From Mycolicibacterium sp. P9-64 (GTDB lineage Bacteria > Actinomycetota > Actinomycetes > Mycobacteriales > Mycobacteriaceae): a stretch of DNA of 64,000 nt. The notes under the pieces are model-generated. The model searched no databases. It saw only the letters and a list, made by a program, of their open reading frames with translations, and was not told the DNA's origin. Of the stretch, positions 18,241 through 27,075 are shown piece after piece (position 1 is the stretch's first letter; the number at the start of each line of letters is the position of its first letter). The stretch lies in NCBI RefSeq assembly GCF_008329605.1, contig NZ_NPKO01000002.1, positions 620,001-684,000 on the forward strand, in the 5' to 3' direction. A program made the translations under genes and the position numbers.

Positions 18241-19296
18241 ATGAACACCAGCGGCGGGATCCTCGCATTGGTCGCGGATGCGGATCTACGCAATGAGGTC
18301 GATCGCGTCGGAGCGGCCGTAGGAATCCGGGTGGTGCACGCGTCCGAACCGTCCAGCCGCAAGGTGTGGGAAGGCGCTTCCGCCGTCGTCATCGACGGTG
18401 AAACCGCCTGCCGCTGCGCTGCACTCGGTATGCCGCGCCGCGCTCGCGTCTTCCTCGTCGGGCGTGCAGAGCAGGGGCATGGGCAGTGGGAAGCAGCGAT
18501 CGCCATTGGGGTGCAGCGGGTGTTGGCTCTGCCGAGCCAGGAGGCAGATCTCGTCGCCGAACTCGCCGACGCGTTGGAGTCGCGGCGGGCCGAGCGTCAC
18601 GGAGCCGTCCTGGCGGTGATCGGAGGCAGGGGCGGAGCCGGCGCATCGGTGTTCGCAACGGCACTGGCGTTCGCCGCGCCGACGGCGCTGCTGGTCGACG
18701 TCGATCCGTGGGGCGGTGGAATCGATCTGGCGGTCGGAGGGGAAGCGGAGGCCGGGTTGCGCTGGCCCGACCTGGCGCTGCAGGGCGGCAGGCTCGACTA
18801 CGCGGCCCTGCACGATGCGCTCCCGACGCGGGAAGGCGTGACGGTGCTGTCGGCGGGGCGGGCTCCCAGCGATGTCGACGCGGTGGCGCTTGGCGCGGTC
18901 ATCGATGCCGGCCGCCGTGGCGGCACCACCGTCGTCTGCGATCTACCGCGACGTGCCAGCACAGTCGTCGAAGCCGCAGTGGACGCCGCCGATCTGGTGG
19001 TTCTGCTGACCCCGGCGGACGTGCGGTCGTGCGCGGCGGCAGCGGCCACCGCGCAGTGGTTGGTGGACTCCAACCCGAACGTCGGCCTCGTCATTCGTGG
19101 TCCGTCGCCAGGAGGGCTGAGCTCGGCCGACGTGGCGCAGATCGTTGGGCTGCCAACACTGGCCGCGATGCGGACACAACCCGGCGTGGCCGCAATGTTG
19201 GAGCACGGCGGACTGCGCTTGCGACGTCGTTCGCCGCTGGCGTCGGCGGCGCGGCGGGTTCTGACGGTGCTGCCACACCAGCTGGGGGCGGCATGA
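18241..19296 (+). CDS. ssd: Septum site-determining-like protein Ssd, MinD/CpaE-type
   Basis: 351 aa. Receiver-like N-terminal domain, then a MinD/ParA-type P-loop with the deviant Walker A VIGGRGGAGASVFATALAFA, where the usual Lys-Thr/Ser is replaced (GAGAS), as in CpaE/Ssd. LVDVDPWGGGIDLAVGG is the Walker A'/switch region. M. tuberculosis Ssd (Rv3660c) inhibits septation, and CpaE proteins position Tad pilus machinery. ATG 18241 is used; GTG 18238 immediately before is possible. The tadA start overlaps its stop (ATGA), so it belongs to the pilus operon. Confidence 0.88.
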   Translation: MNTSGGILALVADADLRNEVDRVGAAVGIRVVHASEPSSRKVWEGASAVVIDGETACRCAALGMPRRARVFLVGRAEQGHGQWEAAIAIGVQRVLALPSQEADLVAELADALESRRAERHGAVLAVIGGRGGAGASVFATALAFAAPTALLVDVDPWGGGIDLAVGGEAEAGLRWPDLALQGGRLDYAALHDALPTREGVTVLSAGRAPSDVDAVALGAVIDAGRRGGTTVVCDLPRRASTVVEAAVDAADLVVLLTPADVRSCAAAAATAQWLVDSNPNVGLVIRGPSPGGLSSADVAQIVGLPTLAAMRTQPGVAAMLEHGGLRLRRRSPLASAARRVLTVLPHQLGAA

Positions 19297-20456
19297 ACTC
19301 AACACTGATCGATCGGGTGCGGGAGCGGCTGGCCGCCGATTCGGCCTCGCTTCGGCCGAACGTGGTCGCCGCCGCCATCCGCGCGGAATCCGGTGGTGTG
19401 CTTGGCGATACCGAGGTGCTGAGCAACCTGCGCGTGTTGCAGACCGAGCTGACCGGGGCAGGGATCCTGGAGCCGCTGTTGCGCGGCGAGGGCACCACCG
19501 ACGTGCTAGTGACCGCTCCTGATTCGGTCTGGGTCGACGATGGAAACGGATTGCGCCGCAGCTCGGTCCGATTCGCCGATGATGCCGCGGTGCAACGGCT
19601 GGCTCAGCGTCTGGCACTGTCGGTTGGCCGGCGACTCGACGAGGCACAGCCGTGGGTCGACGGACAGCTGACGGGTCTCGGCATCGGCGATCTCGCCGTG
19701 CGTCTGCATGCCGTGCTGCCGCCGATCGCGGGCGGTGGCACCTGCCTGTCGCTGCGGGTGCTGCGGCCTGCCACCCAGAACCTCGACGCGCTCGTCGGTG
19801 CGGGTGCCATCGCAGCCGATGCACTCGGGCTGCTCACCGAGATCATCGGTGCACGGCTGGCGTTCCTCGTCTCGGGTGGCACGGGTGCGGGCAAGACCAC
19901 GTTGTTGGCCGCCGCAATGGGCGCCATGTCGCCCGACGAACGCATCGTATGCGTCGAGGACGCGGCGGAATTGGCGCCGCGGCATCCGCACCTGGTCCGG
20001 TTGGTCGCCCGCTGCGCGAACGTTGAAGGCATTGGCGAGGTGACGGTGCGGGACTTGGTGAGGCAAGCCCTGCGGATGCGACCCGACCGCATCGTCGTCG
20101 GCGAGGTGCGCGGTGGTGAGGTGGTCGATCTCCTGGCCGCGTTGAACACCGGCCACGACGGGGGAGCCTGCACCGTGCACGCGAACAGCCCGGCCGAGGT
20201 ACCTGCGCGGCTGGAGGCACTCGCCGCGCTCGGAGGTCTGGACCGGTCGGCGCTGCACAGTCAGCTTGCCGCCGCGGTTCAGGTACTGCTGCACGTAAGC
20301 AGGAACCGCGACGGGCTCAGGCACCTTGCTGAGATCGGAGTGTTGCGCCGCGGGCCGGACGGACTGGTGAGCGCGCGGACCGCGTGGCATGCCGAGCGCG
20401 GATTCGCCGACGGCATGCGTGATTTGACCGACCTCGTCACGCGAGGCCGGCCATGA
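19293..20456 (+). CDS. tadA: TadA/CpaF-type secretion ATPase
   Basis: 387-aa hexameric motor for assembly of Tad/Flp pili. Walker A is SGGTGAGKTTLLAA, the Asp box CVEDAAEL, and Walker B RPDRIVVGEVRGGE, followed by the His box TGHDGGACTVHANS. ATG 19293 overlaps the ssd stop by 4 nt, and its own stop overlaps tadB by 4 nt. A longer in-frame extension to 18486 runs through ssd in another frame and is rejected. Confidence 0.93.
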   Translation: MNSTLIDRVRERLAADSASLRPNVVAAAIRAESGGVLGDTEVLSNLRVLQTELTGAGILEPLLRGEGTTDVLVTAPDSVWVDDGNGLRRSSVRFADDAAVQRLAQRLALSVGRRLDEAQPWVDGQLTGLGIGDLAVRLHAVLPPIAGGGTCLSLRVLRPATQNLDALVGAGAIAADALGLLTEIIGARLAFLVSGGTGAGKTTLLAAAMGAMSPDERIVCVEDAAELAPRHPHLVRLVARCANVEGIGEVTVRDLVRQALRMRPDRIVVGEVRGGEVVDLLAALNTGHDGGACTVHANSPAEVPARLEALAALGGLDRSALHSQLAAAVQVLLHVSRNRDGLRHLAEIGVLRRGPDGLVSARTAWHAERGFADGMRDLTDLVTRGRP

Positions 20457-21235
20457 GTGTGGCCGCCGTCAGCCTCGCTCTGGCGCTGCTGATCGCGCCG
20501 AGCTCGCCGCGCCGACGACTCGGGTTGCGCGACCGCCATGGGGCAGCCCGCCGCGCCACGTGGGTACTCGTCGGCATCGGAGGCGTCGTCGGGTTGGTCT
20601 TCGTCGTGCCCATTACCGTGGTAGCCGCGTTCGCGATCGTGGCGGTGACCGTAGCCGCGCGCCGACGACGGACCGTCCTGAGTGCCCGGCGCACTGCGGA
20701 ATCGGCTGCGCTGCAGGGCGCACTCGCGGTTCTGGTCGGTGAATTGCGCGTTGGTGCCCATCCGATCGCGGCGTTCGAGACCGCAGCGTCCGAGGTGGAC
20801 GGTCCCGTCGCTGCCCGGCTGAGCGAGGTGGCGGCCCGGGCGCGGCTGGGGGCGGACGTTGCCGCGGGGTTGAGAGATGTTGCAGCACAATCGATGTTGC
20901 CCGGGCAATGGGATCGTCTGGCGGTGTGCTGGCAGCTCGCGCAGGCGCACGGTCTTGCCATCGCGACGCTGATGCGCACAGCGCACCGTGACGTCGTCGG
21001 ACGGGATCGACATGCGTCCCGGGTGGTCGCGGGCATGGCAGGCGCCCGTGCGACGGCAGTGATCCTGGCCGGGTTGCCGCTGCTGGGCATCGGCCTTGGC
21101 GAGCTCATCGGTGCCGACCCGCTGCGCTTCCTCCTGTCCGGCGGTCTCGGCGGCTGGCTGCTCGTCGTCGGCGTCGTGCTGGCGTGCTGCGGACTGGCGT
21201 GGTCAGACAGCATCACCGCCCGGGTGGTGACATGA
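20453..21235 (+). CDS. tadB: TadB-like pilus inner-membrane platform protein (Rv3658c)
   Basis: 260 aa. Two N-terminal helices (about residues 3-20 and 37-65), a cytoplasmic GspF/T2SF-like helical domain (QGALAVLVGELRVGAHPIAA, WDRLAVCWQLAQAHGLAIA) and two C-terminal helices (VILAGLPLLGIGLGELIG, GWLLVVGVVLACCGLAW). It works with TadC as the membrane base of the pilus assembly system. Overlaps both neighbours by 4 nt. Confidence 0.88.
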   Translation: MSVAAVSLALALLIAPSSPRRRLGLRDRHGAARRATWVLVGIGGVVGLVFVVPITVVAAFAIVAVTVAARRRRTVLSARRTAESAALQGALAVLVGELRVGAHPIAAFETAASEVDGPVAARLSEVAARARLGADVAAGLRDVAAQSMLPGQWDRLAVCWQLAQAHGLAIATLMRTAHRDVVGRDRHASRVVAGMAGARATAVILAGLPLLGIGLGELIGADPLRFLLSGGLGGWLLVVGVVLACCGLAWSDSITARVVT

Positions 21236-21813
21236 GTTGGTCCGCGCTGCTGCTCGCGCTGGCGCTTCTGATCGGTGGTCACTCCGCGCGGGCGGGGCGT
21301 CGGCTCGATCCTGCGCGGGCGGTACCCCTTCCGCGGAGGCCGGGGTCCGATCTGTCACGCGACCCTCTCGCCGTCGCGTCCAGCCTCGACGTCTTCGCGG
21401 CGTGCCTGACGTCGGGCATGGCGGTGGCCACTGCTGCCGCTGCCACGGGGCCGTCGGCACCGGACCCGTTGGCAGGTGTGCTCATCCGTGCTGCGGATTT
21501 GCTGACGCTCGGCGCCGACCCGGTCACCGCATGGTCAGATCCCGGCCGGCCTGCCGATCAGCGGATCGCGGCACTTCTGCGCCTGGCCCGACGGTCGGCG
21601 TCGTCGGGCACGGCGCTGGCGCAAGGGGTGGCGGAACTGGCCGAGCAGTCCAGGCTCGACGCCGGTGACGCAGCGCAGGCCGCCGCCGAGCGCGCGTCGG
21701 TCCTGATCGCCGGTCCGTTGGGGCTCTGCTATCTGCCTGCCTTCCTCTGCCTCGGCATCGTGCCGGTGGTCGTTGGGCTGGCAGGTGACGTGTTGCGGTC
21801 GGGCGTCTGGTGA
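21232..21813 (+). CDS. TadC-like pilus assembly membrane protein (Rv3657c)
   Basis: 193 aa. An N-terminal hydrophobic helix, a T2SF-type helical repeat (SLDVFAACLTSGMAVATAAA and ARRSASSGTALAQGVAELAE) and two C-terminal helices (VLIAGPLGLCYLPAFLCLGI and VPVVVGLAGDVL). Shorter than canonical TadC, as is usual in actinobacterial Tad loci. ATG 21232 overlaps the tadB stop. Confidence 0.85.
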   Translation: MSWSALLLALALLIGGHSARAGRRLDPARAVPLPRRPGSDLSRDPLAVASSLDVFAACLTSGMAVATAAAATGPSAPDPLAGVLIRAADLLTLGADPVTAWSDPGRPADQRIAALLRLARRSASSGTALAQGVAELAEQSRLDAGDAAQAAAERASVLIAGPLGLCYLPAFLCLGIVPVVVGLAGDVLRSGVW

Positions 21814-21864
21814 GCAGCCCTGCCGGATCGACGCTTCGCGGACGCACCGCGGGGAAGAGGACGA

Positions 21865-22083
21865 ATGATGGGAAACGCGAAGATGAACAACACTTTTCGG
21901 CAACTGAAGCTGAGGTTGACCATGCTCGTGGTGGACGAATCGGGGATGTCGACTGTCGAGTACGCCATCGGCACCATCGCCGCGGCTGCATTCGGCGCCA
22001 TCCTCTACACGGTGGTGACCGGCGACTCGATCGTGAGCGCGCTGACCAACATCATCACCAGGGCGCTCAACACCAACGTCTGA
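21865..22083 (+). CDS. Flp-type pilin, DUF4244 family (Rv3656c)
   Basis: 72-aa pilin subunit. A short basic leader is followed by DESGMSTVEYAIGTIAAAAF, with the Gly before the hydrophobic helix and a Glu at +5 of the mature protein, the prepilin-peptidase pattern (G|MSTVEY). The hydrophobic segment continues to GAILYTVVTG. ATG 21865 or 21868 are equivalent choices; 21883 is possible. It lies 51 nt after tadC, so it may also be expressed at a higher level on its own. Confidence 0.88.
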   Translation: MMGNAKMNNTFRQLKLRLTMLVVDESGMSTVEYAIGTIAAAAFGAILYTVVTGDSIVSALTNIITRALNTNV

Positions 22084-22412
22084 GCGACGATGCGGGCGGT
22101 GTCACGGTCGAGGCGGCGTTCGCCGTGGCGGCACTCGTCGTGGTTCTGGTGTTGTGTCTCGCGGGGCTCGCGGCCGTCGCCACGCAGGTCCGGTGTGTCG
22201 ACGCCGCGCGGGAGGCCGCCAGGCTCGCGGCGCGGGGCGACGATCGAGGCGCAGCCGAGGTGGCACGTGCGGTCGGCCCGGACGGGGCGGGGCTGGAGGT
22301 ACGTCGCAGCGGCGGCCGCGTCATCGCGCGGGTGGTCGCGAGATCGCCTCTGCTACCGGGGATCACCATCGCCGCCGAAGGCGTCGCGGCGATCGAACCC
22401 GGAGCACCGTGA
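22080..22412 (+). CDS. TadE-like pseudopilin (Rv3655c), no ATG/GTG/TTG start
   Basis: 110 aa reading LSDDAGGVTVEAAFAVAALV onward. The G|VTVEAAFA segment is the TadE-type processing site and hydrophobic helix, followed by VRCVDAAREAARLAARGDDR, the conserved core. Back to GTG 21810 the frame has no ATG, GTG or TTG. CTG 22080 overlaps the pilin stop as CTGA, exactly where sister genes have ATGA/GTGA, so CTG is the likely start. A GTG to CTG substitution would explain it. Confidence 0.7.
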   Translation: MSDDAGGVTVEAAFAVAALVVVLVLCLAGLAAVATQVRCVDAAREAARLAARGDDRGAAEVARAVGPDGAGLEVRRSGGRVIARVVARSPLLPGITIAAEGVAAIEPGAP

Positions 22413-22437
22413 CCGCGGATCGGCGACGCTGCTGGCG

Positions 22438-22743
22438 GTGGCGATGATGTCGATGATCCTGGCCGTCGTCGGTGCGGCGATGGTCGTCGGCTCCGCGGTC
22501 ATCGCCCGGCACGAGGCGCAGTCAGCGGCCGACCTGGCGGCGCTGGCCGCGGCGAGCAGGATCGCCGAGGGACGGACCACGGCGTGCGGCTGGGCGGGAG
22601 CGGTCGCCGGTGAGATGAACGCCCGCATGACCGCGTGCGGGGTCGAGTCCCTCGACGTCGTGGTCACCGTGGACGTCGACGCGGTGCTCGGAAGATGGGG
22701 GATCGGCGTGGCCAGGGCGGCAGCGCGGGCAGGTCCTGGTTGA
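22438..22743 (+). CDS. TadF/Rv3654c-like pilus-locus protein, start disrupted
   Basis: About 101 aa. A hydrophobic N-terminal helix (VAMMSMILAVVGAAMVVGSA) is followed by VIARHEAQSAADLAALAAAS, the conserved Rv3654c-type core, and cysteines in TACGWAG and TACGVES. The expected start GTG 22409, overlapping the TadE stop as GTGA, is out of frame with this body. GTG 22438 or ATG 22444 within the helix are the only close in-frame starts. A 7-bp loss in a CGCGGAT repeat would account for this, so the gene may be impaired. Confidence 0.6.
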   Translation: MAMMSMILAVVGAAMVVGSAVIARHEAQSAADLAALAAASRIAEGRTTACGWAGAVAGEMNARMTACGVESLDVVVTVDVDAVLGRWGIGVARAAARAGPG

Positions 22744-22803
22744 AATTCGTGCAGTGACAGGGAACGCCGAGCAGGGGCGCGATGACGAAGAGTGGCGCAG
22801 CGA

Positions 22804-23811
22804 CTACGTTGCGGCGATTTCGTCGTCGGTGGGCAGACGCAGCGAGAGCAAGCCCGCGAAGGTGTTCTCTTCGAGTTCGACGCGGTGCACGGTCACGTGG
22901 ATGGGCACCCAACCACCCTCGCGTGCGCGCAACCGCAACACGCGCGCTGCGGATCCTTCCGCGAAATCCGTTGTCATCGCCGTCATCTCGGCCCCATCGT
23001 CGGGATGGACCACCGGCGCGCCCTTCTCGCTGGCTCGCCAGTCGTAGAACGGGCACGGATCGTCGAGCCACTTGAGCAGGGTCCATGACGAAAGGTCGAC
23101 GAGCGCACGATGAACGCCGGGTTGGGCCAATCCGTTCAGAATTCGCTGGGCGAGGTCGTTGGGTGTCGCCAGCTCCTCGACGCGCTCGCTTCGCCAGTTC
23201 ATCGCGCGACAGACCAACAGTTCGTGGCCGGCGTCGTCGCTCTCCACCAACACGCGCGCGGTGAAGCCGACGGTGATCGGATTGCCCGCGTGGTCCCTGA
23301 TATCCCAAGTGTTGCAAAAGGTACGGCCAGGCTCGGGTTTGATCACGAGCGACAGCACCTCCGCCTCACTCGGGTTGAGATCCCTGGTGGGCAGATCTTC
23401 GGCGAAGGCGCGGCCATGGGTGGTCTCCACCGATGGATCGAGGCCACTGTTGGAGAGCGATTCCGCTGTGTGCGTGGCGATTCGGTTGGTCAGGTCCCAC
23501 TTCAGGGGTCCTGGAGTCACGCGTGCGGGCGGTTCGACGTCGGGTGGACCCACCCACACGTGGACGCCGTGAATGCGACCATCCGACATCTGTACGACCT
23601 CGGTGCGAATCACGCGGTCGTTCTTGGGTGTGATGCTGCTCAAGGGCAAACCCGTGCGGACCGTCTCGCCGATCGCCGACCGAATTGCCATCAAGTTCGG
23701 ATTCCGTCGCAGAAACGCGCTGATGGGAACGAGATTCTTGGTCTGCTGGCCCTGCGCCACCACCGTCGGCTCGGCGCCAAGTGTTTCCACGAGGAGCCAA
23801 TCCGGTGTCAT
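22804..23811 (-). CDS. Mycobacterial PAS/GAF-like sensor protein (DUF5593/DUF5628 type)
   Basis: 335 aa from ATG 23811. The N-terminal half (MTPDWLLVETLG, LSSITPKNDRVIRTEVVQMS, DGRIHGVHVWVGPPD) is a DUF5593-type domain. The C-terminal half (RALVDLSSWTLLKWLDDPCP, VTVHRVELEENTFAGLLSLR) looks PAS-like. No kinase, cyclase or DNA-binding domain follows. These proteins are numerous in environmental mycobacteria and probably sense small ligands; the role is unknown. TACTAT 6 nt before the ATG suggests a leaderless mRNA. Confidence 0.65.
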   Translation of the reverse strand: MTPDWLLVETLGAEPTVVAQGQQTKNLVPISAFLRRNPNLMAIRSAIGETVRTGLPLSSITPKNDRVIRTEVVQMSDGRIHGVHVWVGPPDVEPPARVTPGPLKWDLTNRIATHTAESLSNSGLDPSVETTHGRAFAEDLPTRDLNPSEAEVLSLVIKPEPGRTFCNTWDIRDHAGNPITVGFTARVLVESDDAGHELLVCRAMNWRSERVEELATPNDLAQRILNGLAQPGVHRALVDLSSWTLLKWLDDPCPFYDWRASEKGAPVVHPDDGAEMTAMTTDFAEGSAARVLRLRAREGGWVPIHVTVHRVELEENTFAGLLSLRLPTDDEIAAT

Positions 23812-24111
23812 GGCGGAATAGTACCGGTCGGCAATTCGAAGGCTGTCCGCCAAACACGCAACGAAATACGTAGACGATGGCGTTTCAAGCCATTCTGGGG
23901 CAGGCGATGAACTCCCCGAACGCACCACTCGGGTTTGCATGCGCCCATGCCACACGGTATTTTGCGGGAGCACCCGGCACTGCCGGGATTGAGAACGGAT
24001 CGCGTTGTCCGACCGTTCCTCGCATCGTCTGTGTGCTCGGCGAGGCTTGATCGGGGCGTTGCCGCCGATCGGTGAAGACGACCGTCGAGGGGTAGGTCGT
24101 CCAGCGCGCCG
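23812..24111. other. 300-bp intergenic region upstream of the PAS/GAF-like gene
   Basis: Contains the -10 box TACTAT (minus strand, 23823-23818), 6 nt before ATG 23811, and a small CCCGGCAGTGCCGGG hairpin around 23970. The short frames crossing it have no recognisable domain. I see no gene. Confidence 0.4.
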
Positions 24112-26451
24112 TCACCCTCTGTGACGTGCCAACTCGCCGAGCACCAGACGCAGCACCGCGACCGCTCCGCGTTTGTCGAGCGGATCATTGCCATTTCCGC
24201 ACTTCGGCGACTGCACGCACGACGGACAACCGTTGGGGCACTCGCAGGCGTCGATTGCCGCCGCGGTGGCGCCCCACCACGTTTCGATCTCGCGGAACCC
24301 GCGGTCGGCGAAGCCGGCACCCCCTGGGTAACCGTCGTAGACGAAGATCGTCGGCAGGCCGTCCTCCGGGCCGACGGCCATCGATACGCCCCCGATGTCG
24401 CCGCGATCGCAGCTGGCCACCAGGGGCAGCAGCCCGATCGCCGCGTGCTCGGCCGCGTGCAATGAACCCGGCACCCGAAGCGCCTCGATCCCGTTGTGCT
24501 GCAAAGCCTCCGGAGTGATGGTGCACATCGCCGCCATGGTGTCCAGCGTCTGCGTTGGCATGTCAAGATCGACGGAGTCGATTACCTCGCCATTGAGCCT
24601 GCGGCGGAGGTAACCGACCACGGTGTGCGACACCGAAACGGGCACCGAGCCGATGGTGACCGGTCCGAAGGTGCGTCGCGTCCCAGACCCGGTGACCACG
24701 ATGTCGGTGACGTCGCGCGCCGACGTCGTGTACCCGGGATCCTCGGCGTGCACGAACGCGATGCCGTCCTCGAAGTCCAATGAGTCGACCAGATAGGCCT
24801 CACCTTGGTGTAGGTATACCGCGCCAGGATGCACCGATGCAGGTGCCTGGCCCGCGCCGGTACTGCCGAGCATCCGGCCGGTGCCGGTCTCCAGAATCGC
24901 GATCTGTCCGCCCGACGATCCGCGGATGTCCACCGCGGAGTGCGGGTCGACGCCGGGGGCGGGGAAGTAGCCGGCCGGCCGCCGGCGCAACAGCCCGTCG
25001 TCGACCAGCGTCTCGGCAACGGTTTCGGCGTTCCACATCCTGACCTCGGCTGCGGTAAGGGGCAGTTCGGTTGCAGCGCAGAGGAGTTGGGGTCCGAGCA
25101 CGTACGGATTGACCGGATCGATGACGACGCGCTCAATCGGTTTGTCCAGCAGTGCGCCCGGATGGTTGACGAGGTAGGTGTCGAGCGGATCGTCGCGGGC
25201 GATCATCACGATCAACGCGCTCTGCCCCCGCCGCCCCGCCCGGCCGGCCTGCTGCCAGAAGGAGGCCACCGTGCCGGGGAACCCGGCCAGGATCACGGCG
25301 TCCAACCCCGCGATGTCGACGCCCAATTCGAGGGCGTTGGTGGTGGCCAATCCGCGCAACCGGCCGTCGGCCAGTGCGCTCTCCAGGCTGCGGCGGTCCT
25401 CGGCGAGGTAGCCGGCGCGATAGGAGGCGACCAGGTTGGCCAGTTCCGGTGCGGTGTCCTCGAGTCGGGCCCGCGCACCGAGGGCGGTGAGTTCGGCGCC
25501 GCGACGCGAGCGGACGAACGTCAACGTCCGTGCCCCCTCGGCCATCAGGTCGGCCATCACGCGGGATGCCTCCGCACCCGCCGATCGTCGTACGGGGGCG
25601 CCGTTCTCGCCCATCAGATCGGCAAGCAGTGCGGGTTCCCACAGCGCTACCGTGCGCCCGCCCTGCGGTGAGCCGTCGTCGGTGACCTCGACGACCGTTT
25701 GCCCCAGCAACTCGGAGGCCGTCGCCGCCGGTGAAGCCGTCGTCGCGCTGGCGAAGATCACCGTCGGTCCAGGACCGTCGCCGCCGTAGCGGGCGCACAA
25801 CCGCATCAACCGGCGCAGCACCATCGCCACGTTCGAGCCGAAGATGCCACGGTAGTAATGACATTCGTCGATCACGATGAAGCGGAGGTTGCGCAGGAAC
25901 ACCGCCCACCTGGCGTGGTTGCGCAGCATCGACAGATGGATCATGTCGGGGTTGGAGAAGATCCACCGGGAGCTCTCCCTGGTGAATCGTCGCGCCTCCT
26001 GGGAACTGTCGCCGTCGTACGCGCTGGGCCCGACCGTCGAAAGGCGCCCGACGGCGTCGGACAAGCCCTGCGCTGCGCGCAACTGGTCGTGGCCGAGAGC
26101 CTTGGTGGGGGACAGGTACAACGCTCTGGCGCGTTGATCGGCGGCGAGGGTCGAGGCGATCGGCAATTGGTAGGCGAGCGACTTGCCCGACGCGGTGCCG
26201 GTACTGAGCACCACGTGGCGGCCCGAGTGCGCGAGGTCGGCGGCGGCTACCTGATGCGACCAGGGCTCGGTGATACCGCGTTCGACGAACGCCGCCACCA
26301 CGTCGGATTCCGCCCAGCGGGGCCACGATTGGGTGCGGGCGTGGCGCGGTGCCAGATCCGCGACGTGGCGTAGCGGATGCTCCGAGGAGTGGGTGCCGTC
26401 GACGGCGCAGGCGAGCAGTTCGCGACCGAAGTCCGACGCCCGATCCGTCAC
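24112..26451 (-). CDS. Superfamily II DNA helicase, SftH/YprA/Hrq1 clade with DUF1998 (Rv3649)
   Basis: 779 aa. Motif I is STGTASGKSLAYQ, motif II DECH (IDECHYYRGIFGSN), motif III ASATT, and motif VI QQAGRAGRRGQSAL. The C-terminal DUF1998/MZB domain ends in the four-cysteine cluster CECPNGCPSC and CGNG. The domain order and size match M. smegmatis SftH, a 3'-5' DNA translocase/helicase. GTG 26451 has AGGAGG 8 nt upstream. Probably a DNA-repair enzyme; no partner gene is adjacent. Confidence 0.9.
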   Translation of the reverse strand: MTDRASDFGRELLACAVDGTHSSEHPLRHVADLAPRHARTQSWPRWAESDVVAAFVERGITEPWSHQVAAADLAHSGRHVVLSTGTASGKSLAYQLPIASTLAADQRARALYLSPTKALGHDQLRAAQGLSDAVGRLSTVGPSAYDGDSSQEARRFTRESSRWIFSNPDMIHLSMLRNHARWAVFLRNLRFIVIDECHYYRGIFGSNVAMVLRRLMRLCARYGGDGPGPTVIFASATTASPAATASELLGQTVVEVTDDGSPQGGRTVALWEPALLADLMGENGAPVRRSAGAEASRVMADLMAEGARTLTFVRSRRGAELTALGARARLEDTAPELANLVASYRAGYLAEDRRSLESALADGRLRGLATTNALELGVDIAGLDAVILAGFPGTVASFWQQAGRAGRRGQSALIVMIARDDPLDTYLVNHPGALLDKPIERVVIDPVNPYVLGPQLLCAATELPLTAAEVRMWNAETVAETLVDDGLLRRRPAGYFPAPGVDPHSAVDIRGSSGGQIAILETGTGRMLGSTGAGQAPASVHPGAVYLHQGEAYLVDSLDFEDGIAFVHAEDPGYTTSARDVTDIVVTGSGTRRTFGPVTIGSVPVSVSHTVVGYLRRRLNGEVIDSVDLDMPTQTLDTMAAMCTITPEALQHNGIEALRVPGSLHAAEHAAIGLLPLVASCDRGDIGGVSMAVGPEDGLPTIFVYDGYPGGAGFADRGFREIETWWGATAAAIDACECPNGCPSCVQSPKCGNGNDPLDKRGAVAVLRLVLGELARHRG

Positions 26452-26584
26452 TGTTTCGCCTCCTCATCTCGTGCCCGCGTGGACCACACGAATTGTTAAC
26501 CACATGATCACAACAAGACTGTCGCGAAGCCCCCGGACATGATTCACTTATCGTGGTCGCAGCTTCTGTGTTCGTGTGCCAGCA

Positions 26585-26621
26585 CTCGCAGGAACGTCGT
26601 TGCGGTCGCGGTTCCTGCGAG
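26585..26621 (+). promoter_or_regulatory. Perfect 11-bp hairpin in the cspA 5' untranslated region
   Basis: CTCGCAGGAAC (26585-26595) pairs with GTTCCTGCGAG (26611-26621) around a 15-nt loop, about 113 nt before the cspA start. Cold-shock mRNAs carry structured leaders that change with temperature. Whether this stem lies in the transcript depends on the unmapped start site. Confidence 0.5.
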
Positions 26622-26733
26622 GGTTGTAGGTCGGTACGTTCCGGCGCTTCCACGAAGGTATGGCGGTCGGAACGGGCCCGGCCCACCGAAGGCGGTGGAC
26701 CGCACCCGCAGTAGTAGAAGGAAAGAAGTACAG

Positions 26734-26937
26734 ATGCCTCAGGGAACTGTTAAGTGGTTCAACCCGGAAAAGGGCTACGGGTTCATCGAGCAGGAAGACG
26801 GCGGGGGCGACGTCTTCGTCCATTACAAGCAGATTCAGTCCAACGGGTTCCGCACCCTCGAGGAGAATCAAAAGGTCGAGTTCGAGATCGAGCAGAGCCC
26901 CAAGGGCCCGCAGGCGCTCAGCGTCAAGCCCGTCTGA
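26734..26937 (+). CDS. cspA: Cold-shock protein CspA
   Basis: 67-aa single cold-shock domain, an RNA/ssDNA chaperone. RNP1 is KGYGFIEQ and RNP2 DVFVHY, in a five-strand OB fold starting [28 protein letters not shown] precedes ATG 26734. It has a long leader with a strong hairpin and a classic intrinsic terminator downstream, so it is monocistronic. Confidence 0.97.
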   Translation: MPQGTVKWFNPEKGYGFIEQEDGGGDVFVHYKQIQSNGFRTLEENQKVEFEIEQSPKGPQALSVKPV

Positions 26938-26956
26938 TCCGGCGACGATCTGAAGG

Positions 26957-27005
26957 AAACCTCCGCACGGCCCATTGACGGGTATGCGGAGGTTTTTTTC
27001 CTTTT
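26957..27005 (+). terminator. Intrinsic terminator of cspA
   Basis: Arms AAACCTCCGCA (26957-26967) and TGCGGAGGTTT (26985-26995) followed by a T-rich tail, one of the few canonical terminators in the window. Confidence 0.9.
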
Positions 27006-27062
27006 AGGCGTTCCCGACCGCTTCGTGCGGCCCGGTAACACGTCGTGGGTGCACTGCTGGCC

Positions 27063-27075
27063 TAGTGTCGATTTC
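27063..27075 (+). promoter_or_regulatory. -10 box of leaderless promoter
   Basis: TAGTGT at 27063-27068 is 7 nt from GTG 27076, predicting a leaderless transcript and supporting that start. Confidence 0.4.
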
